Positions 1 through 7,713 of a stretch of DNA of 64,000 nt are shown piece by piece (positions within the stretch are counted from its first letter, which is position 1; each line of letters begins with the position of its first letter). The stretch lies in assembly GCA_963844575.1 (NCBI GenBank), contig CAWJOU010000005.1:1612001-1676000 (forward strand), written 5' to 3'. Origin of the DNA: DASZUK01 sp963844575. Lineage in GTDB: Bacteria > Actinomycetota > Acidimicrobiia > Acidimicrobiales > RAAP-2. The notes beneath the pieces are model-generated. The model was not told where the DNA came from. It made no database searches and was given only the letters and a program-made list of their open reading frames with translations. The position numbers and the translations under genes are program-made.

Positions 1-48
1 GAGGCGTTCTGCGCTTGGATGCTCGCTTGTAGATCGTCGGCGGCGTCA

Positions 49-1473
49 TCAGGTCTTGGTATGTAGGACGATCTGCAAGTTCACTCCGGTGGAACCCTCC
101 GAGCCGATCGCCACGCAAGGTCCGGTCGTCGGGCAGTTGATCCCTGAGACACCCTCAACCTCGACGTGACTTAGACCGGTCCCGTCCCGAGACGCGACGG
201 TCGTCGAAGAGGGCAGACGATCGGATGCCCAGGATTGCCCTCCATTAGTGGTCGAGACGATGACCCCAGTTGGCGAGTTCGTCAGGGCCCCGCTCGCCCA
301 ACAGATGGAGGCGGACTGGCAGGACACGGCCGCGAGAAAGGCCGGCTGTGGACCCGCCTCGCCATAGGAGACCCAGTGGCGTCCGCCATCGCGGCTGGAA
401 AGCGCCTGACTTGGCCCGTATGGGGCGGTTGAGTCGACCGCTGGTCCATTGCCGATCGCGACGCAAGCTGTGCGCACGCAGGTAGCCCCCTTGATCTGCA
501 CCAGGAATGTCGGAACGGAGGCCCACTGCCAGTGACGGCCGCCATCGGTCGTCACGACCGCCGCACCATGGTGGGGAGATGTCGAGCTCGTAGCGATGCC
601 GACTGCAACACACACGGACGGCGAGGAGCATGAGAGGCCCTGGGGGCTGGCGGGCAAAAAGTTCGGTGGCATCGACCCTCGATCCCACGTCTGCCCGTGG
701 TCGCTGCTCGTGATGCTTGCCGCCGTCCCGCCCACGGACGACGTTCCAACGCCCACGCAGACGTTGGCGTTCGCGCACGTCAGATCCGTGATGTCGGCTG
801 TGCTGATGGTGCGGCTCGGCCGCCACGTTGCAGCGTCGCTATCGCTGGTGGCGATCACTGACTGACCATCGGACGAGCGTGCAGCAGCGAAGCAGGTACC
901 TGGAGTCGGGCACGCGATGTCGCTCGTCAGGCCATCTGATTCCGGGAGGAGTGAACTTGCCCATGAGCGAGCCCCATTCGTTGACTCCTTCACGACGCCG
1001 GCGCCCCCAACTGCAGCCGCTTCGTAGGCGAAGCATCTCGTCGGAGTTGAGCACGTGACGTCAGCCGATTGCCCGGTCGTCTGGGCGTCCGAACCGCGTG
1101 ACCACGTGGCGCCGTCGATCACGCTTGCCACCTTCCATCCGGCAACGGCCGAACTGGGGAGCCGGGTGCCGGATGGAAGGTGAACCGAGTAGGCGAGGAC
1201 GATCACGACGACAAGGGCGGCTGCGGCCACCAATGCCGGCAGTCGCTCTCGTCGAGCGTGCCGCGTCCTTAGGGAAATGGGGAGATTCTGTTCCTCGGGA
1301 GCCGTGATCGTTGCGGCCAAGGGAAGGCCGCCCTGATTCCGTTCGACGAGTACCCTTCGCAGGTCCTCGAGGTTTTCGCCCAGCCGTTCAAGGCGCCCAA
1401 GAAGCAGGACGAGCCGCCGAGCAACTTCATCCGAGAGATCGTCCTCTGCGCCCCATTCAACCCCTCCGCTCAA
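49..1473 (-). CDS. Membrane-anchored BNR-repeat-like protein
   Basis: 474 aa. The cytoplasmic N-terminus is charged and leucine-rich (about residues 15-45, coiled-coil-like), followed by one membrane segment near residues 80-97. The rest should be extracytoplasmic. It holds about six repeats that pair a C-x5-C-x-A-x-G type motif with an S/T-x2-G-G-x2-W motif, as in BNR/sialidase-type beta-propeller blades. Cysteine pairs in each repeat suggest disulfides outside the cell. No enzyme active site was recognised, so a surface sensing or binding role is an inference. It lies 106 bp downstream of another leftward exported-protein gene and may share its transcript. It could be host or prophage cargo. 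Confidence 0.7.
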   Translation of the reverse strand: MSGGVEWGAEDDLSDEVARRLVLLLGRLERLGENLEDLRRVLVERNQGGLPLAATITAPEEQNLPISLRTRHARRERLPALVAAAALVVVIVLAYSVHLPSGTRLPSSAVAGWKVASVIDGATWSRGSDAQTTGQSADVTCSTPTRCFAYEAAAVGGAGVVKESTNGARSWASSLLPESDGLTSDIACPTPGTCFAAARSSDGQSVIATSDSDAATWRPSRTISTADITDLTCANANVCVGVGTSSVGGTAASITSSDHGQTWDRGSMPPNFLPASPQGLSCSSPSVCVAVGIATSSTSPHHGAAVVTTDGGRHWQWASVPTFLVQIKGATCVRTACVAIGNGPAVDSTAPYGPSQALSSRDGGRHWVSYGEAGPQPAFLAAVSCQSASICWASGALTNSPTGVIVSTTNGGQSWASDRLPSSTTVASRDGTGLSHVEVEGVSGINCPTTGPCVAIGSEGSTGVNLQIVLHTKT

Positions 1474-1579
1474 CGACTTCCCCTTCGACCTGCTTGACCG
1501 CGTAGACGGCTACATCGGATCGCACCTCTGAACGCTTAAACGAATGAGATCACTCGATGTGACAAATTCTTTCGGAAAA

Positions 1580-2377
1580 TCAGCCTGCGCACTGAAGCGA
1601 CGCGCGCCCTGTCGTCCCTCCCTCAATGTTTCCGTTGACCGCCCACAGCTCGTCCGTCTGGAACGTCGCTGATCCGCTGGTGCATGGATCGTAGGAGTTG
1701 ACCACCAGGTAATCTCCCACGTCTGTCCCACTGGCGGTCGTCCCCACATGGGTGCTACCAACGTAGAGGGAGACTATTGCCGCGAGGCTTTCGCCGGTCA
1801 GGCAACTGATCGTCCCGGCGCCCTGAACGAGAGGCCCGAATGTGGAGCCGATCACCGTCGGTGGATAGGCGTAGCCGGCACAGCCACCTATTGTGACCAG
1901 GCGCGCTGCCGAGCGGCCTCGATGGGCAGCGCCGTTGAAGCTGGAACCCTGCCACGCGGCGTGCAGCGGGTACGACCCGGCGATCTCCGGAGAACCGGGC
2001 TGCAGAACGAGGATCGCCCCTTCGGTGCCGGCCGACGGGCCGAAGACGCTGACGGCGAGCTGCCGACCGCCGAGCAGGCTGAGCCCAAGCACCTCCGTTG
2101 CACCCTCCGCGTTGGAGGCCACGACGGTTTCCTGTTCAACGGAAATGACCTCTCCGCTCACCGTCGTGGCGCTTGACTCGCTGATCGAACTCGGATGACC
2201 TTGGAGCACCAAAGGCGTGCTTGTCCCTTGGTACGACCCGACTGCCTCGTAGGCCATCTGCCGCAGCGACGTCCAGGATGTTGTCGAGCTTGAAGCGCTA
2301 GCGAGTCCCGATGGAATCACCACCAGCGATGCTGCGGTGAGGACAGCAATCGCCGTTCCAGTTAGAAGCCGTCTCAT
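1580..2377 (-). CDS. Secreted protein of unknown function
   Basis: 265 aa with a clear signal peptide: MRR, a hydrophobic core, and a small-residue cleavage region near residues 27-29 (LASASS). The mature part is rich in Ser, Thr and Gly and has several cysteines (GGCAGYAYPP, TISCLTG, SYDPCTSG, SLQCAG), which fits an exported disulfide-bonded protein. No family was recognised. It reads leftward, away from the repressor-type gene at 2426-2896, from which it is separated by a very strong hairpin. It may be host or a lysogenic-conversion gene. Confidence 0.65.
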   Translation of the reverse strand: MRRLLTGTAIAVLTAASLVVIPSGLASASSSTTSWTSLRQMAYEAVGSYQGTSTPLVLQGHPSSISESSATTVSGEVISVEQETVVASNAEGATEVLGLSLLGGRQLAVSVFGPSAGTEGAILVLQPGSPEIAGSYPLHAAWQGSSFNGAAHRGRSAARLVTIGGCAGYAYPPTVIGSTFGPLVQGAGTISCLTGESLAAIVSLYVGSTHVGTTASGTDVGDYLVVNSYDPCTSGSATFQTDELWAVNGNIEGGTTGRASLQCAG

Positions 2378-2380
2378 GAC

Positions 2381-2422
2381 CCCTCCTCACGGCCAGCTCC
2401 CATGAGCTGGCCGTGAGGAGGG
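2381..2422. terminator. 19-bp perfect inverted repeat, probable terminator
   Basis: Arms 2381-2399 and 2404-2422 are perfectly complementary around a 4-nt loop. The hairpin sits just past the stop codon of the leftward HTH gene and just upstream of the leftward secreted-protein gene. It has no long U-tract. Its position fits a terminator for the HTH transcript. Its length and perfection also leave open a role as a protein or recombinase site. Confidence 0.65.
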
Positions 2423-2425
2423 AGT

Positions 2426-2896
2426 CTAGGGAGAAGTGGGAGTCATGCCAGAACCGTCTTGATTCCTGCGCGAAGGGTGCACTTCGATACCCGCAGCGCG
2501 AAGAGCTTCGAGAATCGCTGAGAGCGAAGACTCGACTTCGCTCATGCGTCCGTCAAGGAGATCGAGAAGGGGCATCACGCCAAGAAGGGGCATGACGCTT
2601 TGAGGACTTCCTCCTGCAGCGGGCGCTTTCTTGGGATCATCTGTTACGACGACCGGCGTTTTGCCAGCAATGATCCTGTCGATGCTGTTGGGAGACCATC
2701 CGAGCGCCTGGCAGAGGCGCCGCTTCACATCGGTTCTCTTGATGGGCGTCCCTTTTAGATAGCGGCCCAATGACTTGCCCGAGGGTCCACCAAGGGCTTC
2801 TATGTCGGAGGGACCGATGGATAGGTCCCCCATGCGATCGCCCACGGCTTTGCTTAGTCGTCGCCAGTCGTCTGCAGTTGCGATCATGCTCTCCAC
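2426..2896 (-). CDS. HTH DNA-binding protein, candidate phage repressor
   Basis: 156 aa. Residues about 8-75 look like an XRE-type helix-turn-helix domain of the degenerate kind seen in actinobacterial phages: short helices, GPSDIEALGG, then RYLKG and an ALGWSPNSIDRIIAG segment. A Pro/Ala linker leads to a predicted coiled coil (about 105-140, LLDLLDGRMSEVESSLSAIL) that could mediate dimerisation. It is divergent from a small XRE gene, and the 170-bp gap holds repeated operator-like sequences. That arrangement is typical of a lysogeny switch, so this is the best candidate for the immunity repressor. Which of the two HTH proteins represses is not shown by sequence. Confidence 0.65.
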   Translation of the reverse strand: MESMIATADDWRRLSKAVGDRMGDLSIGPSDIEALGGPSGKSLGRYLKGTPIKRTDVKRRLCQALGWSPNSIDRIIAGKTPVVVTDDPKKAPAAGGSPQSVMPLLGVMPLLDLLDGRMSEVESSLSAILEALRAAGIEVHPSRRNQDGSGMTPTSP

Positions 2897-2906
2897 CCTG
2901 ATCGAG

Positions 2907-3059
2907 AACTCCGGCTAAATCTAGCCAAGTCCAGCTAACTCCGGCGGCGGCGGTGCGAACTACATACTGATAACTACTGGGGTGTAACAGGGGTTGATCA
3001 GGAGAACGAAGCAAAACTCCCGCTAACTTCGAAGAAGTATTGACAAGTTAGCGGGAGTT
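2907..3059. promoter_or_regulatory. Operator-like repeats of the lysogeny control region
   Basis: The 12-mer TTAGCSGGAGTT occurs three times: on the minus strand at 2907-2918 and 3015-3026 and on the plus strand at 3048-3059. A partial fourth copy is on the minus strand near 2937-2945. The second and third copies form a perfect 14-bp inverted repeat (3016-3029 and 3045-3058) with 15 bp between. The third copy lies between the -35 and -10 boxes of the rightward promoter, so binding there would block transcription. Confidence 0.75.
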
Positions 3060-3068
3060 AGTTACGGT
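3040..3068 (+). promoter_or_regulatory. Early rightward promoter (consensus -35, leaderless start)
   Basis: TTGACA at 3040-3045, a 17-bp spacer and TACGGT at 3063-3068. The expected transcription start (about 3075-3076) coincides with the GTG at 3076, so the XRE gene mRNA would be leaderless, a common arrangement in actinobacteria. An operator copy fills the spacer. This is probably the promoter of the long early operon. Confidence 0.75.
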
Positions 3069-3075
3069 GACAGCC

Positions 3076-3339
3076 GTGCTCTTCAACCCCGCTGCGCTTA
3101 CCGAGGTCCGGCGAATTCGGAACCTGAGCAAGTCGGAACTGGCCGTCCGTGCCGGCAAGAGTCGGCCGTACATCACGCAGCTTGAGGGTCAGGATCGGAA
3201 GGCTCCGTCTCGTAAAGCGGTCGAGGATCTTGCACGGGCTCTAGAAGTCGAGGACCCTGCGGTCCTCTACGTAGAGCCCAGCGTTGAAGAACTTCTTCGG
3301 GAGCTGCAGATCGCCCACAATCGGGAGGCGGCCTCCTGA
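3076..3339 (+). CDS. Small XRE-family HTH regulator (Cro-like)
   Basis: 87 aa from GTG 3076, chosen because it falls at the predicted transcription start; GTG 3067 lies inside the -10 box. Most of the protein is a canonical XRE helix-turn-helix: RRIRNLSKSELAVRAGKSRPYITQLE with a conserved end at LARALEVEDPAVLY. It is the first gene rightward of the switch region, so a Cro-like or early-operon regulator is the natural inference. Its stop overlaps the next ATG. Confidence 0.75.
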   Translation: MLFNPAALTEVRRIRNLSKSELAVRAGKSRPYITQLEGQDRKAPSRKAVEDLARALEVEDPAVLYVEPSVEELLRELQIAHNREAAS

Positions 3340-3572
3340 TGGCCCCTCTCATCCGCGTCGTGGACACCGACTACCCGCTCGTCATGTCTCCCGCGCAGGC
3401 GACGAGCGTGCTCCCCAGGAGCGAGGACACCATCCGCGTCTGGTGCAAGGCGGGGCTCCTTCCCGTTATGAAGCGGGTGAACGACAAGGAGCCGTACCGG
3501 ATTCTGACCGGGCAGCTGTTTGCCCAACTCGGGATCGCCTACAAGACGGTCACAGAGGCGGTGGCCTCATGA
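3339..3572 (+). CDS. Small HTH DNA-binding protein, excisionase-like
   Basis: 77 aa. It reads as a winged-helix or MerR/excisionase-type domain: MSPAQATSVLPRSEDTIRVWCKAGLLP followed by a basic wing and a segment specifying the C-terminal helix. Start and stop overlap both neighbours (TGATG and ATGA), so it is translationally coupled to the XRE gene. It may be an excisionase or a second regulator. Another candidate of similar build lies next to the integrase (54501-54746). Confidence 0.6.
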   Translation: MAPLIRVVDTDYPLVMSPAQATSVLPRSEDTIRVWCKAGLLPVMKRVNDKEPYRILTGQLFAQLGIAYKTVTEAVAS

Positions 3573-3736
3573 CCCGCCACTCCGTCCACCTCAACCTCCT
3601 CAACAACGACGTCCAACCAGTCGAACTCGTCCTCGGCGATCACCTCCCAGTGATCAAGTACGTAGAGACCGGAGAGTTCTCAGACGCGGAGATCGCGAGG
3701 GCGTTCGGGTTGTCGTTCGCTGGGGTGGCGTCGTGA
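3569..3736 (+). CDS. Small protein of unknown function
   Basis: 55 aa from an ATG that overlaps the previous stop (ATGA). The C-terminal part (SDAEIARAFGLSFAGVAS) reads like a short helix-turn-helix tail. No family recognised. The gene is supported by overlaps on both sides. Confidence 0.5.
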   Translation: MTRHSVHLNLLNNDVQPVELVLGDHLPVIKYVETGEFSDAEIARAFGLSFAGVAS

Positions 3737-3954
3737 CCACGGCCGAGCCCTGCTGCCACGAACACGCAGGACGAATCCCCGACGGCTGCTCGGGTACCGC
3801 CGAGGTGTTCATCGACGGCCTGTGTTACGTGGCGATCTGTCGCACGTGCGGACTGGACGACCCCTCGTTCACGAAGGCCGGGGCGGAGCAGGTGGCCGCG
3901 GAGCACAACGCTGACGAACTGCCGGTGGCCGAGTACGAGGCGGTGCGGTCGTGA
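3733..3954 (+). CDS. Cys/His-rich small protein
   Basis: 73 aa from a GTG overlapping the preceding stop (GTGA). Cysteines and histidines near the N-terminus (PCCHEHAG, DGCSG) and a CRTCG motif suggest a small metal-binding fold. The C-terminal half (FTKAGAEQVAAEHNAD) is helical. Unknown function in the early operon. Confidence 0.5.
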   Translation: MTTAEPCCHEHAGRIPDGCSGTAEVFIDGLCYVAICRTCGLDDPSFTKAGAEQVAAEHNADELPVAEYEAVRS

Positions 3955-4289
3955 CCAACCTGCTCGACCTCATCCGGCCGCCGGTCGACATCCCGACGGA
4001 CATGCGCCGGCTTCCACTGGAGCAGCGCTTCCCGCTGTGGTTGGAGCGCAACCCCCACATCGTGGAGCGGGTCATCGTGCTCGCCCTGGCCGACGTGCGA
4101 CGCGGCGTTCACCGCTGCTCGATGAAGCGTTACTTCGAGCTCATCCGGGGGAGCGTCGCCGTCGACAACGGAGGTCCCACGGCCTTTCGTCTGGATAACA
4201 GTTACACCGGCTTGCTCAGCCGTCACGTCATGGACCGCTGCCCTGAACTCCAGGGCCGGTTTGAACTTCGGACGAGGAGGGCGGCATGA
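3951..4289 (+). CDS. Early phage protein of unknown function
   Basis: 112 aa from GTG (GTGA overlap). It has the repeated aromatic and basic pattern LPLEQRFPLWLERNPHIV followed by RGVHRCSMKRYFELIRG. Proteins of this kind precede HNH or RusA-type nucleases in some actinophage operons, but the role is not known. The stop overlaps the HNH gene start. Confidence 0.55.
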   Translation: MTNLLDLIRPPVDIPTDMRRLPLEQRFPLWLERNPHIVERVIVLALADVRRGVHRCSMKRYFELIRGSVAVDNGGPTAFRLDNSYTGLLSRHVMDRCPELQGRFELRTRRAA

Positions 4290-4822
4290 AGCGCGGGTCC
4301 GAACTCAAGCGCATCGCTCCGCTCAAGCCCATCTCCGAACGACGAGCCCGGCTCAACCGCAAGCGGGCCAAGGCGATGAAGGAAGTGCGGAAGCGGGACA
4401 AGTACTGCCAGCTCCGGGCGATCATCGGCACTCCCTGCTGGGGCGAGCTGCACGGTCACGAGGCGCTGACCCGAGCCCGCTCGACCGACATCGAGAACTG
4501 CGTCACGACAGTGCGCCGGATCGTGCTGGCGTGTGACTCCCATCATGACTGGGTTCATGCGAATCCCATCAAGGCGTACGAGCTAGGTCTGCTCTGGCCG
4601 AACGAGGACCGCTTCGTTCCCTACGACCGATCACGTCGTTCAAGTTCGCCCCCGTCATCCTCTGCCGACACTCCGCCCGGCAATCAAGGACGACAGGCGA
4701 TGCCCCCCACCGTCGGCCTTTCGTCACTGCCCCTTGGTCCCCCTCGGGTGAGTGACGTAACCGGAACCGACCCCGGCTTGGCCGGCGGTGGGGGATCACA
4801 CAACGGGAGGAAAGCGTCGTGA
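4286..4822 (+). CDS. HNH-type nuclease-like protein
   Basis: 178 aa. After a strongly basic N-terminus (residues about 1-35), a cysteine region (KYCQLRAIIGTPCWGELHGHE) and a second half with CDSHHDWVHANP and AYELGLL match the treble-clef beta-beta-alpha arrangement of phage HNH proteins. The Ser/Pro/Gly-rich C-terminal 60 residues look disordered. A role in DNA processing is likely. The catalytic residues are probably the paired histidines, but this was judged by eye. Confidence 0.6.
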   Translation: MKRGSELKRIAPLKPISERRARLNRKRAKAMKEVRKRDKYCQLRAIIGTPCWGELHGHEALTRARSTDIENCVTTVRRIVLACDSHHDWVHANPIKAYELGLLWPNEDRFVPYDRSRRSSSPPSSSADTPPGNQGRQAMPPTVGLSSLPLGPPRVSDVTGTDPGLAGGGGSHNGRKAS

Positions 4823-5100
4823 GCATCGGGAACGTCTACGGCTTCGGAGCAGTCGATGTGACCGAGGTGCGCGTCTGGGACGGGTCGGACGGCTCATCAG
4901 GCATCGCGACCCTGACGCAGAGGGCTGGGGAACAGATACTCGGCGCCGTACGGGTTCACGGCATCCAGGAAGAGCGCGTCGCTCTCCTCACGAAGTGGGC
5001 CGAGGCCGAAGGGTTGGCCGTGGTGCCGCAGTTCCAGCTTGCTGAGGGCTGCCTCAAAGGCGACAGCGATCGGCCCATTGCCACCGGAGCTGACTCGTGA
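4819..5100 (+). CDS. Early protein of unknown function
   Basis: 93 aa from GTG (GTGA overlap). Contains the segment VPQFQLAEGCLKG, closely related to VPAFQLAEGVLKQ in the large protein at 12237-13238, so this operon reuses short protein modules. No function is assigned. Confidence 0.5.
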   Translation: MSIGNVYGFGAVDVTEVRVWDGSDGSSGIATLTQRAGEQILGAVRVHGIQEERVALLTKWAEAEGLAVVPQFQLAEGCLKGDSDRPIATGADS

Positions 5101-5261
5101 GAGACCCCCGAACCATCAGGTGCCGTCTCTTCGGCTGTCGGTGGTCGTGGCGCTGGCTGGGTGTTGGGGCGCAGCACCGCTGTCTCCGAAGGAGCTGCGG
5201 ACGAGTGCACGGGAGGAGCCTTGCCCGTCACTTCGGCAACTACGAAAGGGGAGTGGCGTGA
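5097..5261 (+). CDS. Small basic Cys-rich protein
   Basis: 54 aa read from GTG 5097 (GTGA overlap) to a TGA at 5259-5261 that overlaps the next ATG. Pattern CRLFGCRW then CLRRSCGRVH resembles a four-cysteine zinc-ribbon found in many small actinophage proteins. Both overlaps and the motif support a real gene. Confidence 0.5.
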   Translation: MRDPRTIRCRLFGCRWSWRWLGVGAQHRCLRRSCGRVHGRSLARHFGNYERGVA

Positions 5262-5629
5262 TGGTCAGAGTCGAGTACGAGGTTCGCCTGTCTTGCGGAT
5301 GCACTAACTGGTACCCGGTGACCTGTCACCCGTTCCCCGGCGCACTTCTTCACTGTCCTGAACATGGTGACGTTCGCGCTCGGGAGGCAGGACAGCGGCG
5401 GGTCGTGCCCGACGGAGCCACCGCGCCAGAACCGTGCGACTTCGATCATCCGCACCCGTCGCATCCTTGCGGTAGACGGATCATTCCAGGCGTCACTACG
5501 TGCCAGCACTGCGGGCATCTCGATGCATCGCCCGAATGTCGGGAGGCTGGCTGTTGGCAGCCCGCTACCGAGGCGGATGTTGATGGTCTCTATCAGGAGG
5601 CGTGGGGACTTACCGAGGCACCGTCGTGA
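5261..5629 (+). CDS. Zinc-ribbon-like early protein
   Basis: 122 aa. The start ATG 5261 follows a good Shine-Dalgarno (AAAGGGGAG) and overlaps the preceding stop. Several Cys/His pairs (SCGCTNW, HCPEHG, HPCGRR, TCQHCGH) indicate one or two small metal-binding domains. Function unknown. Confidence 0.55.
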   Translation: MVRVEYEVRLSCGCTNWYPVTCHPFPGALLHCPEHGDVRAREAGQRRVVPDGATAPEPCDFDHPHPSHPCGRRIIPGVTTCQHCGHLDASPECREAGCWQPATEADVDGLYQEAWGLTEAPS

Positions 5630-5892
5630 CGATCGACTCCCTCACTACCCCGTCGATGGCCCAAGCCGCGGCCCTGTCGACTGCGCTCGACCTGACCTTC
5701 GACGCCATCGACCGTCCCCGTACTCCTGAGCCCGGAGAGGGTCACTGCGTGGCCTGCGGACGAGTCGTCCCGGTGCATCGGGATGGGAACCGGTGGTGCT
5801 CGGAGTCGTGCGCCATCGCGGAAGACGGGCCGTACGACGACCCGGAGCCGGACGAGGAAGACGACGAGGAACTCCTCCGGGAGGAGGACTGA
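5626..5892 (+). CDS. Small zinc-ribbon protein with acidic tail
   Basis: 88 aa from GTG (GTGA overlap). HCVACGRVVPVHRDGNRWC then SESC forms a four-cysteine knuckle. The last 25 residues are almost entirely Asp/Glu with a few Pro, perhaps a DNA mimic or a protein-contact tail. Unknown function. Confidence 0.5.
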   Translation: MTIDSLTTPSMAQAAALSTALDLTFDAIDRPRTPEPGEGHCVACGRVVPVHRDGNRWCSESCAIAEDGPYDDPEPDEEDDEELLREED

Positions 5893-5936
5893 GTGCGGGT
5901 CTACGCAAATCCAAGACACCCAGCGGATGAAAAGCC

Positions 5937-5977
5937 GAGGGACCGAGCCGGTTCGCATCCCGGTGACTCGGTCCCTC
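5937..5977. terminator. 11-bp hairpin before the Gam-like gene
   Basis: Arms 5937-5947 and 5967-5977 are perfectly complementary with a 19-nt loop. The hairpin lies in the 100-bp gap between 5892 and the Gam-like ATG at 5995, the first real gap in the early operon. It has no U-tract, so attenuation or RNA processing is as likely as termination. Confidence 0.45.
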
Positions 5978-5994
5978 TGACGAAAGGAACCCTA

Positions 5995-6621
5995 ATGGCT
6001 ATTGCAGAAGCAGCGCCGGACGTCTCCGAAGGCGAGGTCGAAGAGTCGATCCTGGCCGCTCTGGACGAGGTGGACGTACCGCCGACCGAGGATGGTCGTT
6101 GGCGAGTGGGCGACAAGGCGCAGGCCGACTGGGCATTGCGCAAGCTCGCCCGGGCCCGTCAGCGCCACGCAGAGGTCATCGCCATCAGCCGCCGGCAGAT
6201 CGACAAGATCAACGCGGCCGTCGCTCCTCACATCACGCGGATCATGGAGTGGCGGGAAGAGGAGCTGACGAAGCTCGACCGCGAGGTGGGGAACTGGGAA
6301 GCCCTGTTGGGCGAGTTCCACCGCACCCTGCTCGGTGAGGACGACCACGAGAAGACGGTCGACCTTCCCCACGGAACCCTCGTGGCTCGCAAGCAGCCCG
6401 ACACCTGGGAGACGGACGACGAAGCGTTGCTCGCTTGGGCCGAGGCCAACGGCGTCGAGATCATCCGCCGCAAGGTCGAGGTCGATCGGCCGGCCATGAA
6501 GAAGGTGCTCAGCGTCGCCACTACCGGAGAGGTCGTGTGGGGCGGCGAGATGGTCCCCGGCGTCCAGGTCACGCCGGGCGAGGTCAAGTTCTCCGTCGAG
6601 ACCGAGGAGGTGGGGAAGTGA
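5995..6621 (+). CDS. gam: Gam-like host-nuclease inhibitor
   Basis: 208 aa. ATG 5995 is chosen over the upstream in-frame GTG because of the Shine-Dalgarno GAAAGGAA. The order of features matches Mu Gam-type proteins: an acidic N-terminus, a long helical hairpin (about residues 38-110), then beta-rich HGTLVARKQPDTWE and an E-x-I-I-R-R-K segment. Such proteins bind DNA ends and protect them from exonucleases. It is coupled (GTGA) to a Sak4-like ATPase, so the two probably form a recombination and end-protection module. Confidence 0.75.
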   Translation: MAIAEAAPDVSEGEVEESILAALDEVDVPPTEDGRWRVGDKAQADWALRKLARARQRHAEVIAISRRQIDKINAAVAPHITRIMEWREEELTKLDREVGNWEALLGEFHRTLLGEDDHEKTVDLPHGTLVARKQPDTWETDDEALLAWAEANGVEIIRRKVEVDRPAMKKVLSVATTGEVVWGGEMVPGVQVTPGEVKFSVETEEVGK

Positions 6622-7601
6622 GCATCACGTTCCAGAAGGCAACCAAGCACCAGCTCAAGGCAAGGATCGCCATCGACGGTCCGTCGGGTGCCGGGAAGAC
6701 CTGGACGTCCTTGGCGACGGCCCGGGTTCTCGGCGAGCGCGTGCTGCTGGTCGACACCGAGCGGGGCTCCGGCGCCCTCTACGCCGACGAGTTCGACTAC
6801 GACTACTTCCGGATCGACCCGCCGTACCACCCGGCTCGGGGTGAAGAGGTCCTCCGAGCCGCCCACGAGCAGGGGTACGACGTCGTCATCATCGACTCGC
6901 TCTCTCACTTCTGGGACGGTGAGGGGGGGACGCTCGACATCGTCGATGCGGCGGCGCAGCGGTCGTTCGGCGGGAACTCTTACGCCGGCTGGTCGATCGG
7001 CACCCCGGCTCTCCGGAGCCTCGTCGACTCGTTGCTCGGCCTCGATGCCCACTTGATCGTCACCATGCGATCGAAGATGGAGTACGTCCTCGAGGAGGGG
7101 GCCAAAGGCACCAAGGTCCCGCGCAAGGTCGGCATGGCGCCGGTCATGCGCAACGGCGTTGAGTACGAGTTCACCGTCGTCGGCGACATGGACCTCGACC
7201 ACCGGATGGTCATCAGCAAGTCGCGGTGCGCAGCGTTGGCCGACCAGGTCATCCAGCCTCATCACGCTGAGGAGATGGCCACGACGTTCAAGGCGTGGCT
7301 GAACTCCGGCGAGCCGATGGTCAGCCGGGAACAGGTCGCCAAGCTGACCGACCTGCTGAACGGCATCGAGGACCCGGACGACCGCAAGAAGTCCAAGGCC
7401 CTGTTCGTTGATGCCTGGGACGTACCGGACCGGTTGCTGGCATCGCAGTTCGACGAGGCCCTCGCTTTCGCTCAGGAACTGACGTCGCCGCCGGAGACGG
7501 CCGAAGCTACCGAGGGCGAGTCGGATGCCGGCGACGAGGCACAGACCCTTCTGGATGCCGGCTTCACGGAGCACCCGACAGCCAAGAACCGGGCGGACTG
7601 A
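6618..7601 (+). CDS. Sak4-like RecA-fold ATPase (recombination protein)
   Basis: 327 aa from GTG. Walker A GPSGAGKT is at about residues 18-25 and Walker B DVVIIDSLSHFW at about residues 88-99, followed by a Ser/Thr-rich loop and a TMRSKMEY sensor-like segment. This is the single-domain RecA core of phage Sak4-type single-strand annealing ATPases. An acidic tail (SPPETAEATEGESDAGDE) could contact a partner such as SSB. It probably acts with the upstream Gam-like protein in phage DNA recombination. Confidence 0.8.
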   Translation: MSITFQKATKHQLKARIAIDGPSGAGKTWTSLATARVLGERVLLVDTERGSGALYADEFDYDYFRIDPPYHPARGEEVLRAAHEQGYDVVIIDSLSHFWDGEGGTLDIVDAAAQRSFGGNSYAGWSIGTPALRSLVDSLLGLDAHLIVTMRSKMEYVLEEGAKGTKVPRKVGMAPVMRNGVEYEFTVVGDMDLDHRMVISKSRCAALADQVIQPHHAEEMATTFKAWLNSGEPMVSREQVAKLTDLLNGIEDPDDRKKSKALFVDAWDVPDRLLASQFDEALAFAQELTSPPETAEATEGESDAGDEAQTLLDAGFTEHPTAKNRAD

Positions 7602-7713
7602 GCAGAACACGGGGCTTTCCCAGCTCGGAGCCCAGTGGGTCGGTCGCAAGCTCCCGACACCACCGGGCTACTGACGAAGCGATCTATCAACCGACATTTG
7701 GAAGGGGACCGTT

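Noticed and set aside
1..3066. Left attachment site copy of the tRNA at 56798
   Set aside because: I looked by eye for tRNA 5' or 3' fragments in this stretch and found none. The left prophage end may be outside the window or have a very short core.
6228..7649. 473-aa leftward frame opposite the Gam-like and Sak4-like genes
   Set aside because: It is the mirror of two well-supported rightward genes, has no domain logic and results from high GC at third codon positions.
7602..7713. Small gene in the gap before the pentapeptide protein
   Set aside because: A GTG at 7635 opens a frame, but it runs into the next gene out of frame and shows no motif or ribosome binding site.
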